Source: Bacteroides cutis
GTDB lineage: Bacteria > Bacteroidota > Bacteroidia > Bacteroidales > Bacteroidaceae
DNA length: 64,000 bases
Reading direction: 5' to 3'
Assembly: GCF_900241005.1 (NCBI RefSeq)
Contig: NZ_OEST01000002.1
Span: 620,001 to 684,000, forward strand
This document shows positions 19,501 to 27,070 of this stretch, piece by piece. The stretch's first letter is position 1. Each line of letters opens with the position of its first letter. The position numbers were made by a program, and so were the translations under genes. A model generated the notes under the pieces. It had not been told where the DNA came from. It ran no database searches and was given only the letters and a program-made list of their open reading frames with translations.

Positions 19501-19690
19501 GTGTTTGTACTGCCGTCGGTACAAGTGGTTTGAAAATCACTTCGCCTTTGAATTCAACTTCTGCGTCAGGAATATCTACAGGTCCGTCTATAAAGTCATC
19601 CGTGCATCCGGCAAGTATGACAACCACCATAGCCAGAAATGCCAGTATGATTGAAAAATTGATGCTATATTTCTTATTATGCTGTGACAT
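16565..19690 (-). CDS. large fimbrial tip/accessory lipoprotein of the type V pilus
   Basis: The 1041-aa protein is the last gene of the pilus operon. It has a lipobox (VVVILAGC, lipid Cys at residue 29). The TRA site at residues 63-65 (TAVQTRAEAPEG) sits where an arginine protease would cut before the first beta strand of a Fim-like domain (YKGIKSLYVFFFDSE). The middle is beta-rich, with a WLTLTKGTL stretch like BACON-type domains. The C-terminal third (YYQWGRKDPF, YDPCPPGYQVG, GFGIRPVS) resembles the FISUMP-like/lectin-like modules on tips of Bacteroidetes pili. By its size, position and processing site I infer a tip adhesin comparable to FimE or Mfa5; the ligand is unknown. Confidence 0.75.
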   Translation of the reverse strand: MSQHNKKYSINFSIILAFLAMVVVILAGCTDDFIDGPVDIPDAEVEFKGEVIFKPLVPTAVQTRAEAPEGGKYKGIKSLYVFFFDSERKPVTEYSGNVDFTPAPSEGSTHEHITFKKKVRAGRYYVYAIANISDTQKSDLTSVTSIEDLRNFKLVWNGNIENDLEMFGVFQQDYDKETGSVPGNENFEEDVLLTITPDRNSLHSWVRRAVSKVTVDFDGTNLKEGVTVYIKNAVLKDITSGALLGASSAVGENDLTCITSDYSITYGEGEDHNVWPTVTKTKAFSPSDIWKEQSIATFHDDNAKALPCYENMQGTHEDKSKLQDTNGDGIIDSKTKDGVDNGTYLEVEGYYVANRPEYKSEGKIIYRFMLGNNATNNFDLVRNHHYKITMNFKDYGNDIDWHIEYVEKYLDVTYPEDVNYQGKFFVPDNDYQANMANAGHTFNNQNVITVTSYATNGMDKEWIEPEISYTYYSYNEQVGVWDIDNTTSGWLTLTKGTLSDDRSQTPYTFVASMTDPTESTINNLFPAASKGTEGSPYNLSSKDGGSSVENTANCYMVGASGWYCFPLVYGNAITGESTNAMAYSSSHMVNHLKNKISAPYIKDNNVSLSDVSVKLIWQDAENLIIPSEIKYDSTLFGGNGGIKFHISNIQEGNAVIALIDNSAKEDDYVDIDRGKIYGKSGSTKAIWSWHIWATRFGFEDFEKDIRILNHEEEAFDVMPVNLGWCSGGKAIKYYKRRKCDIKFKVGEHEIIRTIEQYPHFVLPRGDHPYYQWGRKDPFVGSNLAFGNKPRWTYDGTKSIKYYEWSDYNPPRLYNEPKEFLNNINRKHTKECLDVLVKNPDKWHNAPRQPNVPTDFTQGFYSTNESPTDLWSNAGGKTVYDPCPPGYQVGDKSVFTGFTTHGQSAKFPYDWYDVLESNMPQDYYSTDISVNRQVLELYTDTRKIQSITFPITGYRDYDDKAAVVKYPQASGEYEGYVWFNGANGVTRSYHLKYHRNDIQGTGDDGWKNRGGDGLNLIAPYEDFYNTDGFGIRPVSIKQPTQP

Positions 19691-19730
19691 AATTGCTCAT
19701 AAATTTTAAAGTGTCAAGTATGTTGCAAAC

Positions 19731-21467
19731 TCATTCAAGGTATTGTACCCATTCTCCGAGTTTGTTTTTTCTCTTTGCATCTGTATCTCCTTCCGACCAG
19801 GGATAGCGGTTGCCGAGAACGTCAAACCAGTATTTCGGATATATTCCTTTCTCACCCCACCAGCGTGCTTTATTCCAGTCCAATCTGTCCCATTCGTACA
19901 GGATGTGACAACACTTCAAATTCAATCCTACATTCTGCAAAGCTGTGTAGATTGCTTGGGCATCAGCGTTTCCATTGGGATCTCCACCGGAATCGAGCCA
20001 CACGCGTTGCTGTAATTTATTGAGATACATATCATTCCCGTATTTATATCCGGTTATACTTTCCGGAGTGAGAAGATATTTCTTCCGGGTCTCCTTTTCG
20101 AAAAAATGGTCAAGTTTTGCCGCTGTCCGTTCGTAATCCGCATACACAAGCAGATACTCCTTGTTGTTGATGGTCACAAACTTTCCCGGATTATCTTTTG
20201 GACCGAGATACAATGGAACCGCTGTCACGGGGTCGTAATAATTGCCATCATACCAACATTTGTTGCCATTTTCATCCTTTCCCACAACGTAGCCAGTGAA
20301 GTCCTCTTTGCCCAGACCGTAATCGGGCGTTACATTTACCGATGTGAACGGGATGACATCCACCACCATTTCCAGATTCTTGTACATGGTGATGTTCACC
20401 ACGACATTCGTATTACGGAAAAGCGCCTTCAAGTTGGGCAGCTTGCGGACGAAAGGATCGGAGTTCCCGACTATATTGAGCGTCAAAGTGTATTCCTGCT
20501 CGCCGTCTGCCGCATCCGCCTTAGGGTTCTTGCTCTCGGGCAGATAGAATGCTTCCGATGCCGTGCCCGGTTTTATGTCATCAAGATTGTTTTCGTCAAA
20601 CTCCGCCGCTGCCACAGTGACAGGAAAAGGGAATGTATATACCACTTGCTTATTCGCCTGTGCAGGCAGCCTGTAATCCTTCAACCAGCCGGCGGCTTCC
20701 GTAGTGGCATAATCGTCGTTCTCCGACGAGGTTTCGGAAACCTCTCTCAGCCAGTCTATCCAGCTTTTCCCGTTGAAAAGCTGCCGGTTCTGTTCGCTGT
20801 CATTGACATGCGCCATCAAGAAGTTCTTGTCAGCATGGCTCGCTATGGTAAAATTTCTCACGGTTACATTCTCTCCGCGCCAGTTCATGAAGTTCATCGT
20901 GAACTTGGTGGCGACACGCACCACGTAGAAAGTCTTTTCGACGACTCCTTTTTCTGGAATATCTATCTCGTACATGGACGACATCGGGATGGGGTTCCCG
21001 TCCGAATAATCCGGGGTGAAATAAAGGCCGTTCACGGTTTCTTCAAAGCCGGACGCTCCCTCGCCATAGCTATCGAAGAACGCGGACAACGTACTGTTTA
21101 CACCCACTACGCCCTCCACCGCAGACTCGCTCTCCTCATTGGCGAAGAGGTATATCTTTTTCTTCTCATTGGGTGTCACCTTGAGCAGAATGAGGTTCTG
21201 CTCTTCCGCACCGTCCAAAGCATAGAACTTGTTGTGTTCCACCGTCCCGTCAGGATGCAGTATGATGACACGCACGCTGTACATCTTCTCGTTGTCGGGC
21301 AGCGTTGCCGTTGCCGCCCTCGTCAGCCCGATCGGCTCTATGTTCAAATATAGGGTAGCTTCCGAAATCTCCTCCGGCAAGGATTCTTCCTGACTGTTGC
21401 ACGCCACCATAACCGGCAGCAGTGCCGCCAGGCAAATTACGATGTTATGTATAATGTTCGGTTTCAT
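19731..21467 (-). CDS. accessory fimbrial lipoprotein of the type V pilus
   Basis: The 578-aa protein has a signal peptide and lipobox (LLPVMVAC, Cys23). A predicted arginine cleavage site lies at residue 50 (IGLTRAATATLPD), followed by YSVRVIILHPDGTVEHNKFY, the first strands of a Fim/Mfa-type beta-sandwich. The second half (from VVDVIPFTSVNVTPDYG) ends in a Trp/Tyr-rich module (CCHILYEWDRLDW, RWWGEKGIYPKYWFDVLGNRYPW) that I do not recognise. Its place after the anchor gene and before the large tip gene suggests an adaptor or sub-terminal pilin such as FimC/FimD or Mfa3/Mfa4. It is 20 nt from the anchor gene and 40 nt from the tip gene. Confidence 0.72.
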   Translation of the reverse strand: MKPNIIHNIVICLAALLPVMVACNSQEESLPEEISEATLYLNIEPIGLTRAATATLPDNEKMYSVRVIILHPDGTVEHNKFYALDGAEEQNLILLKVTPNEKKKIYLFANEESESAVEGVVGVNSTLSAFFDSYGEGASGFEETVNGLYFTPDYSDGNPIPMSSMYEIDIPEKGVVEKTFYVVRVATKFTMNFMNWRGENVTVRNFTIASHADKNFLMAHVNDSEQNRQLFNGKSWIDWLREVSETSSENDDYATTEAAGWLKDYRLPAQANKQVVYTFPFPVTVAAAEFDENNLDDIKPGTASEAFYLPESKNPKADAADGEQEYTLTLNIVGNSDPFVRKLPNLKALFRNTNVVVNITMYKNLEMVVDVIPFTSVNVTPDYGLGKEDFTGYVVGKDENGNKCWYDGNYYDPVTAVPLYLGPKDNPGKFVTINNKEYLLVYADYERTAAKLDHFFEKETRKKYLLTPESITGYKYGNDMYLNKLQQRVWLDSGGDPNGNADAQAIYTALQNVGLNLKCCHILYEWDRLDWNKARWWGEKGIYPKYWFDVLGNRYPWSEGDTDAKRKNKLGEWVQYLE

Positions 21468-21488
21468 CAGTCAAATCCTTCTTTCCGG

Positions 21489-22562
21489 TTATTCAATTTC
21501 AACGTTGCTCAATACCACACGCCATGACAGGATCTGGATGACGCTGCTCACCCATCTGTGGTTCTCGTCGAGAAAGAGGGTCATCACACACTCGTCCAAA
21601 CGGTCGAGGTACTCCCGCTCGTCCATCGGGTAACGGTATTCATTCTCGTAGTACTCTTTTCCCATCAGGGCGTAGTCTATCACCGGGATGCGAGCCACTT
21701 GCTTGCCGTCCTTGGTGTCAATGGCAAGTATCATTTTCTCGCGGTGCGTCTCTATCAGGCGCCCCACAGTGAAGTCGGCGACGACTCCTTTCACGTTGCT
21801 GATGACAGGGGTACCGTCCCTGCCAATGCCCGCCTCGACCTCCTGTATGTTCCACGGGCGGTAGTTGATGTTCTCGTCGGCAACCAGCTCGTTGTCGTGT
21901 GCCATCAGACCGTTCTCGTCATCAATGCGGAAGGTGAAGTCCGCTTTGTTCACATCCTCGCCCGAGAGGTGCTGCAGGATGACACGGACGTGGTTGGTGT
22001 TCTTCGTCAGGGGCATGGTGTACTCGTAACTGCCGCCGTCGTCGTTCACGGGCAGCGACACGTCCAGAGTGCCGTGGAAGAGGCGGTACAAGTGGGCTTC
22101 GCTGTAGGCTCCTGCCTCGTCGTGCCGACGGTTCAGGGCGCACTGCAACTGCTCCATGCGGGTCTCGCCAACACGAGCTTCAGGCACGGAGAAGGATTCT
22201 TCGCGTTCACCGTCATTCTGAAGTCCGCACCAGGCAAGCAAGTTGTAGTCATCGGCGGGAAGGTCGAGCAGCATCGAATAGTTTTCCGCTGTCGCAGGGT
22301 CTACCTGTTCCGCTTTTTGCCATACCAGTACACCCGAGGGGTCGAACGCATACACATGAACCGACGAGACCTCGTTGGCGAAGGCGTCCGCCCATTTCAG
22401 GTTCTTGTCGTAGCGGAACTTGAGGCGGTAGGTCACGGAACAGTCGCCTTCGTAGTCATAGACAAAACTGTCACATGACACAAAAGCGAACAATGGCAGT
22501 ACCGCCATCGCCGTCACCCATGCTCGCAATGCCTTTCTCTTTATATAAGCCTTTATTTTCAT
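21489..22562 (-). CDS. FimB/Mfa2-type fimbrial anchor lipoprotein
   Basis: The 357-aa protein has a signal peptide and a lipobox-like LFAFVSC (Cys30), followed by the usual FimB/Mfa2 start (SFVYDYEGDCSVTYRLKFRYD). Proteins of this family anchor and limit the length of Mfa1/FimA pili at the outer membrane. Unlike the three other subunits it has no TRA arginine site after the lipid Cys, as expected for an anchor that stays lipidated. Its C-terminus (ILSWRVVLSNVEIE) nearly copies that of the major subunit (ILSWRVVNSNVVLDW). The gene is visibly GC-richer than the flanking chromosome. Confidence 0.87.
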   Translation of the reverse strand: MKIKAYIKRKALRAWVTAMAVLPLFAFVSCDSFVYDYEGDCSVTYRLKFRYDKNLKWADAFANEVSSVHVYAFDPSGVLVWQKAEQVDPATAENYSMLLDLPADDYNLLAWCGLQNDGEREESFSVPEARVGETRMEQLQCALNRRHDEAGAYSEAHLYRLFHGTLDVSLPVNDDGGSYEYTMPLTKNTNHVRVILQHLSGEDVNKADFTFRIDDENGLMAHDNELVADENINYRPWNIQEVEAGIGRDGTPVISNVKGVVADFTVGRLIETHREKMILAIDTKDGKQVARIPVIDYALMGKEYYENEYRYPMDEREYLDRLDECVMTLFLDENHRWVSSVIQILSWRVVLSNVEIE

Positions 22563-22599
22563 GCCGTTTATATTCCTATATCTGTTTTATATATGTCGG

Positions 22600-22757
22600 T
22601 TGCGGGTTTTATCCCGCAAAGAATTTCCTTAACAAGTGGGAGTGCCTCCATATGGGACTCCATGGCCGCGCACCTCTCTTTGCACCGGTACGGAAGTGCT
22701 TTCTCATTACTATTTGAGGACGGGGAGAGAGTTCCTTTGGGGGGTCCCTCCCCGTCC
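22600..22757 (-). promoter_or_regulatory. intra-operon hairpins between major pilin and anchor genes
   Basis: The 271-bp gap holds two strong inverted repeats. GGACGGGGAG (22718-22727) pairs with CTCCCCGTCC (22748-22757), and TTGCGGG (22600-22606) pairs with CCCGCAA (22613-22619). Neither is followed by a T-run on the minus strand, so they look like 3'-end stabilisers or partial attenuators rather than full terminators. They may keep major-pilin mRNA more abundant than downstream mRNA. Confidence 0.6.
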
Positions 22758-22833
22758 GATGATTTGTTTATCAGTCTTTCATCATGCCTGTATGTCATCC
22801 GCATACGCGGGTATCACACATCTCCACCATTTT

Positions 22834-24606
22834 TTACCAATCGAGTACCACATTGCTGTTAACTACGCGCCAAGAGAGGATGTTGATACGGGCTGCGATG
22901 AATGTGTCGTCGGATTCATCCGGTTTTTCGGGATAGATGACTTCTTCCGGATCATACACCGGCGTGCCGAGACCTGCCAGTTTAGTGATTGTTGCGTCAT
23001 AAATATGGTTACGCACAACACCTATCTTGTTGCCAAAGTGATTGATGTCAAAGTAGTAATAGGTATAACCGTTTTTCCATACTTTTGCAGAGCCGAGCTT
23101 CTTCAGTTGCTCATTGGCGGCTGCGGCGGTAATGGCAGTAGCATTTTCGGCGTTTGAGGCATACCATTTACCATCCTCATCGGTTGCCAGCTGGACGTAT
23201 GATTTGTAACGGCCCGGCTCGGTAATATCCGGTTTGCCGTCTGCAGTACTTGTTTCACCAGCTGCGGTAGCAGTTTTTACTGTCAGTTCTTCCGGAGTAA
23301 TCTTGACGAATTTTATTGCTCCATCCACGGTTTCCTTTTTATAGAGACCGCAGTTGTTTGCGAACAGGTCCTTCAGGCCGTCGATAGTAGTTCTTGTCGA
23401 ACCGTACTCGGCAAATTCGAGTGCGTTGCCGTCTTTATCAACAAGCTGGGCTGAAATAATAACCTTGGTGGGTGTTGAAGCATCACCGCCCGTCGATGTT
23501 GTGATGTCGGAAGCGTATGGCGATGCGTTTTCGTTTACATAAACCCAGTCTTTTCCGTCAAATTTTGTCTTGGCCTGAGCCTGGAACTTGTTGCCGTCAA
23601 TTTGTTTCGATTCTGTATCCGGAACAAAAGCACCATACTCGTAACTTACATTGTTTGCATTGATTGCCCAAAAGCAACGGCAGTAGTCCGACCAGTTCCA
23701 CGGAGTAGCACCGGCACCGAACAGAGTGGCGCTCCATCCCGGATTGATTTCTTTAACAAGACGGGATCTGTTGGAAACGGCGGTGGTATTCCAGCCGAGG
23801 AACTTGACATAGATTTCTTTCGTAACATTGTTTTCTGTCACTTCCTGTTTTTTTTCGTCAGTCGAAGTCTTGAAAATGTTGGTTGTGCCATCAAGTGGCG
23901 TCAGGGAACTGTTCAGGCGGACTTTTGCTACGGCACGCTCAACGTAAATTTCCACGGGGTCATTCAGAGCTTCGCCCGAGGTCTTCTTGATTTTACCTTC
24001 TACACTGACTGCCATTTGCTTTACGTTGTCCTTTGCATAGGTGGAATTGCTCATCAAGAATTTACCACTGGTGGTGTTTGCTTTAGCGTTGTGTGTTACA
24101 GTGGCAAGAGTTCCAAGGGTACGCTCAGAGCTCGCAGATTCTAACATAGGATTGATAATCGCAACAATTTGGGACGGGGCTTGATCTCCTTCAGGAGACT
24201 CGATAATCAACTGTGCTGTGAGGATTTTTTCCACATTAGGTGTATTATTTCCTTCCTCCGTGACGTTGGTCCACTCCAGATAGTTGACCATATCGTTACC
24301 GACTTTTTTTACGAAGGCAGCACTACCGTCTGCGTTGAAGAAGTAGAAGCGCACCTTCGTTACCTTGTTCTCCGCATCGAGACCTTCTTCGTATGTGGAA
24401 TTGTTGTTAGGGTCACCTGTGTGCTGGTCACCGGCAGCACGGGTACCACGGGTTCCATTAGTCGGGTTGGTTACAAGGTTTACCGTCAGGAACTGAGGCT
24501 CGCCTAACTCACCGCCGTTGTTGCCGGGGGCGATGTCTTCCTCGCTGGAACAGCCAACGAACGCCAGTCCGGCGACCATTGACAAGAATAGAGATCTAAT
24601 TCTCAT
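22834..24606 (-). CDS. mfa1: Mfa1-family major fimbrial subunit
   Basis: This is the main shaft pilin of a type V pilus, 590 aa. It has a signal peptide with lipobox (GLAFVGC, Cys19). A Thr/Arg segment with two possible trypsin-like sites follows (TNGTRGTRAAGDQ, Arg53 and Arg56), then the N-terminal Mfa1 strand region (VTKVRFYFFNADGSA) and the long C-terminal domain ending in ILSWRVVNSNVVLDW. In Porphyromonas such pilins travel as lipoproteins, are cut by arginine gingipain, and polymerise by strand exchange using the C-terminal strands. It has close Bacteroides relatives. It is 31 nt downstream of the DUF3868 gene and separated from the anchor gene by 271 nt with hairpins. Confidence 0.9.
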   Translation of the reverse strand: MRIRSLFLSMVAGLAFVGCSSEEDIAPGNNGGELGEPQFLTVNLVTNPTNGTRGTRAAGDQHTGDPNNNSTYEEGLDAENKVTKVRFYFFNADGSAAFVKKVGNDMVNYLEWTNVTEEGNNTPNVEKILTAQLIIESPEGDQAPSQIVAIINPMLESASSERTLGTLATVTHNAKANTTSGKFLMSNSTYAKDNVKQMAVSVEGKIKKTSGEALNDPVEIYVERAVAKVRLNSSLTPLDGTTNIFKTSTDEKKQEVTENNVTKEIYVKFLGWNTTAVSNRSRLVKEINPGWSATLFGAGATPWNWSDYCRCFWAINANNVSYEYGAFVPDTESKQIDGNKFQAQAKTKFDGKDWVYVNENASPYASDITTSTGGDASTPTKVIISAQLVDKDGNALEFAEYGSTRTTIDGLKDLFANNCGLYKKETVDGAIKFVKITPEELTVKTATAAGETSTADGKPDITEPGRYKSYVQLATDEDGKWYASNAENATAITAAAANEQLKKLGSAKVWKNGYTYYYFDINHFGNKIGVVRNHIYDATITKLAGLGTPVYDPEEVIYPEKPDESDDTFIAARINILSWRVVNSNVVLDW

Positions 24607-24637
24607 GTTGTTAAAAATTAAAAATTATTACTAAGTT

Positions 24638-26068
24638 TTATCTCTTTCGCCTTTTGTTCAATTCATTCAGCGTGGCGGCTGCCTGTCCCAGACTCATGTC
24701 ACGCGCCTTCTCCAGATATTGCCGTGCCGTTTCGTAATCCTCCTTGCGAATGGCAAGCGCGGCACGCGCATAGATCGCCTCGGCGGAGTCGCCCGCCTTG
24801 TCAAGATACCTGCGTGCCGCTCCGAAATCATCCCTGCGGATGGCAGCATTGGCGGCATTGAGGTTCGCAATCTCATCGTTGGGGAACATACGCACGGCCG
24901 TGTTAAAGACCTCGGTAAACTCGTCCGTACCGGGTTCATATTTTCCGGCAACAAGGTAAAACTCGTTCAGACTCAGCTTCTGCGGCTGCTCTTCCATAAT
25001 ACGGCGGATTTCGTCTGTCTCGCTGAACGTGCGGATGTTGTAGTCGATGCGGTAATCCGTATGGCGTAATGCCGGGTAGAAGTTCAGCAGCATGAAGCGG
25101 TACTCCTGCGGATAGGTACACTTGATTTTCGCTTCTTTGGCATCCGGTTCCATGTCGCTGTCTATCATCGCCAGAATCTCCGTGCGGTGGTCGATGTTTG
25201 ACTGCTCCACATAGCGACGCAGGCCTGCCCAGTCCTCCGGCTCGTAATCGGTCTGGATAATGTTGTCTGCGAAGTGGTACAACTGGCCTATGTGTTTCTT
25301 GAGTGCGGCTGTACGCCCGATGGCAAGATCGGTATTGTGTTTGTAGGGGCTTTCGGGCGAGGCAAAACCTTTCAGCCACACGGACGTAATGGTGATGTCC
25401 TTGTCATTACGCACGGAGTCGATGGTCGCCTGTATTTTGCCCAGCTCGACCGTGTTGCGGCGGTAGTCTGGATAGATTACCGTCTGGTCCACCGGAAAGT
25501 CGATGTATGCCGAACCGGACAGGGAACGGCTCTTCATGACTTCGGCCTTGGGCTGCACGAATACCAGTTCGGGGAAGAACGCCTCGCGGTGTCGTCCCAA
25601 CAATCCATCGTATTCCGCCAATATCTCCTGACAGCAGCCCCAGTCGCTGCGGTGAAACTTGAGTGTGGCCCCGTCCATCCATTTCTCGTAGGGAATATGG
25701 TTGTCATACTCCAGTTGTTCCGGTTTGTTCGATGCCTTGTATGATTTTTCCGTCTCACCCGAAATGGTGCTGATTCCATTCCTTATATAATAGTAATATC
25801 TGCGGTGTCCGTAGATGCCTATCGACGGCAAGTCGATCGAATCCGTCCCATTGACCAATCGCGGGGTGAGCAGTATGGCACGGTTGGAGTTCACATCAAG
25901 CTCCGACAAATCTATACCCATCGTAACGGTCAGGTACTTGCCATTGCGATTCATGTTGAAGTTTTCAACGGATACACCGGGCAGAATGTCCTTTGTGTCC
26001 TGAGCCACCGCTTTAGTCATATCTGTCATGCCAAGCAGGGTTGCCAGTATGAATATCGTCCTTTTCAT
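24638..26068 (-). CDS. DUF3868 protein with OmpA-like and TPR segments
   Basis: The 476-aa secreted protein has the signal MKRTIFILATLLGMTDMTKAVAQ. The N-terminal DUF3868 domain covers about residues 25-120. A middle region resembles an OmpA C-terminal fold (YIDFPVDQTVIYPDYRRNTVELGKIQATID, KGFASPESPYKHNTDLAIGRTAALKKHI), and TPR-like helices fill about 360-470. Genes of this type regularly precede Mfa1-type pilin genes in Bacteroides and the product probably sits in the outer membrane or periplasm as an assembly factor. The role is inferred from position. The stop is 31 nt before mfa1 and the start is 11 nt after the DUF3575 gene. Confidence 0.83.
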   Translation of the reverse strand: MKRTIFILATLLGMTDMTKAVAQDTKDILPGVSVENFNMNRNGKYLTVTMGIDLSELDVNSNRAILLTPRLVNGTDSIDLPSIGIYGHRRYYYYIRNGISTISGETEKSYKASNKPEQLEYDNHIPYEKWMDGATLKFHRSDWGCCQEILAEYDGLLGRHREAFFPELVFVQPKAEVMKSRSLSGSAYIDFPVDQTVIYPDYRRNTVELGKIQATIDSVRNDKDITITSVWLKGFASPESPYKHNTDLAIGRTAALKKHIGQLYHFADNIIQTDYEPEDWAGLRRYVEQSNIDHRTEILAMIDSDMEPDAKEAKIKCTYPQEYRFMLLNFYPALRHTDYRIDYNIRTFSETDEIRRIMEEQPQKLSLNEFYLVAGKYEPGTDEFTEVFNTAVRMFPNDEIANLNAANAAIRRDDFGAARRYLDKAGDSAEAIYARAALAIRKEDYETARQYLEKARDMSLGQAAATLNELNKRRKR

Positions 26069-26079
26069 TTCACTGTAAA

Positions 26080-26664
26080 TTAGAATAGATAAACCAAGTT
26101 AATGGCCGCTTTCGTGGGACCCACGTAGTGATGCGGCTTGTCCGTTTCAACCTTCTTTCCGCATCCTGTACACCGGAAACGGTCGTAACGGGTGTAGGAA
26201 TAACCGATACCTATTTCCGTTTCCAGGTTCCAATGCCGGCCAAGTACAAAAGCGTAACCGTATGACACACCGCCTCCGATGAACCACCCCTGATAGCGGG
26301 TGTCCTTCAGTTTACGGAAGTCCGTTCCAAGAAAATTTACATTGAGATTGATGCCGCCGACATTATATTGTCCGCCATGCAAATAGGTTCCGAAATAGGA
26401 GCCACCAAAGCGGTCACATAGCCAATACCTGACTCCGGGCTGCACTGACCAATGCTTCCAGCGTTTGTCGTTTGAGATTGTCCACGCATTGAACTGGCCA
26501 TCCACTTCCAGTGTCCACTTGGGAGCAAGACCTACCTCCAATCCTATATTGGGATTCAACGTAAAATCTGCCGCCAGATTGGTTTTCACACCCACCTTCT
26601 GCGCACAAAGTTCCTGCGAGACACAGGAGACGACTATCATAAATAATAAAAGCGCACGTTTCAT
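26080..26664 (-). CDS. DUF3575 outer-membrane protein, first gene of pilus operon
   Basis: The 194-aa protein has a signal peptide (MKRALLLFMIVVSCVSQELCAQ) and a short beta-barrel-like sequence typical of DUF3575 (VGVKTNLAADFTLNPNIGLEVGLAPKWTLEVDGQFN at residues 24-59). It also has a CxxC-like pair near residue 165 (FRCTGCGKKVETD). Family members are found with Mfa1-like pilus operons, where they may form part of the envelope assembly site; no activity is proven. It is the promoter-proximal gene: its ATG lies 44 nt from the first inverted repeat of the switch region. Confidence 0.85.
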   Translation of the reverse strand: MKRALLLFMIVVSCVSQELCAQKVGVKTNLAADFTLNPNIGLEVGLAPKWTLEVDGQFNAWTISNDKRWKHWSVQPGVRYWLCDRFGGSYFGTYLHGGQYNVGGINLNVNFLGTDFRKLKDTRYQGWFIGGGVSYGYAFVLGRHWNLETEIGIGYSYTRYDRFRCTGCGKKVETDKPHHYVGPTKAAINLVYLF

Positions 26665-26705
26665 TTCCTATTTATATTTATTTCAGTTTCACTCTTTATC
26701 CGCAA

Positions 26706-26910
26706 CATCTCTCTATAAGAGAAATATGAATACGTGAAATAGGATTCAACTGATTGATAAACAGGAATTGTTCTTCGACAGAGAATGCTAATTTATACAG
26801 ACTCTGTTAAGCATAGCAACTGTACAATTCGAAAGCAACATCCGTTTTGATACGGTTATCACCTATAAATCACGCAATTCTTTCCATGCAGTCATTCTCT
26901 TATAGAGAGA
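26706..26910. repeat. proximal inverted-repeat cassette (A) of the pilus switch
   Basis: A perfect 16-bp inverted repeat, TCTCTCTATAAGAGAA at 26708-26723 and its complement at 26895-26910, encloses 171 bp. It lies directly in front of the pilus operon and about 460 bp from a tyrosine recombinase gene. I find no good TAnnTTTG element inside in either direction; the closest is TACAGTTG on the minus strand at 26817-26824. It is a candidate invertible segment affecting the leader of the pilus mRNA. Confidence 0.75.
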
Positions 26911-27070
26911 ATGAAGCTACTACCCAACAACTATATATTTTGAGAAGCACTTCTTTTAACCATGTTTCATACGTCTTTCAGGAACCACTCAAAGAAATTG
27001 ACACCCAATCCTCTTTCGTTCCTATTTTGAGAAACGCGAGTGTGTCCCTGTAAACGTCTGCCCATTGATA

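Noticed and set aside
20106..22478. Long plus-strand open frames (415 aa at 20106-21353 and 306 aa at 21558-22478)
   Set aside because: They lie antisense to the pilus genes, where GC-rich third positions remove stop codons. They have no domain, signal or promoter, while the minus-strand frames match known families.
26817..26824. TACAGTTG in cassette A as the ON promoter of the pilus
   Set aside because: It misses the TTTG core and has no -33 TTTG at 19-21 bp, so I do not call it a promoter.
26847..27053. 68-aa frame in the switch region
   Set aside because: It crosses a recombination site and the non-coding spacer, has no recognisable features, and would be broken by inversion.
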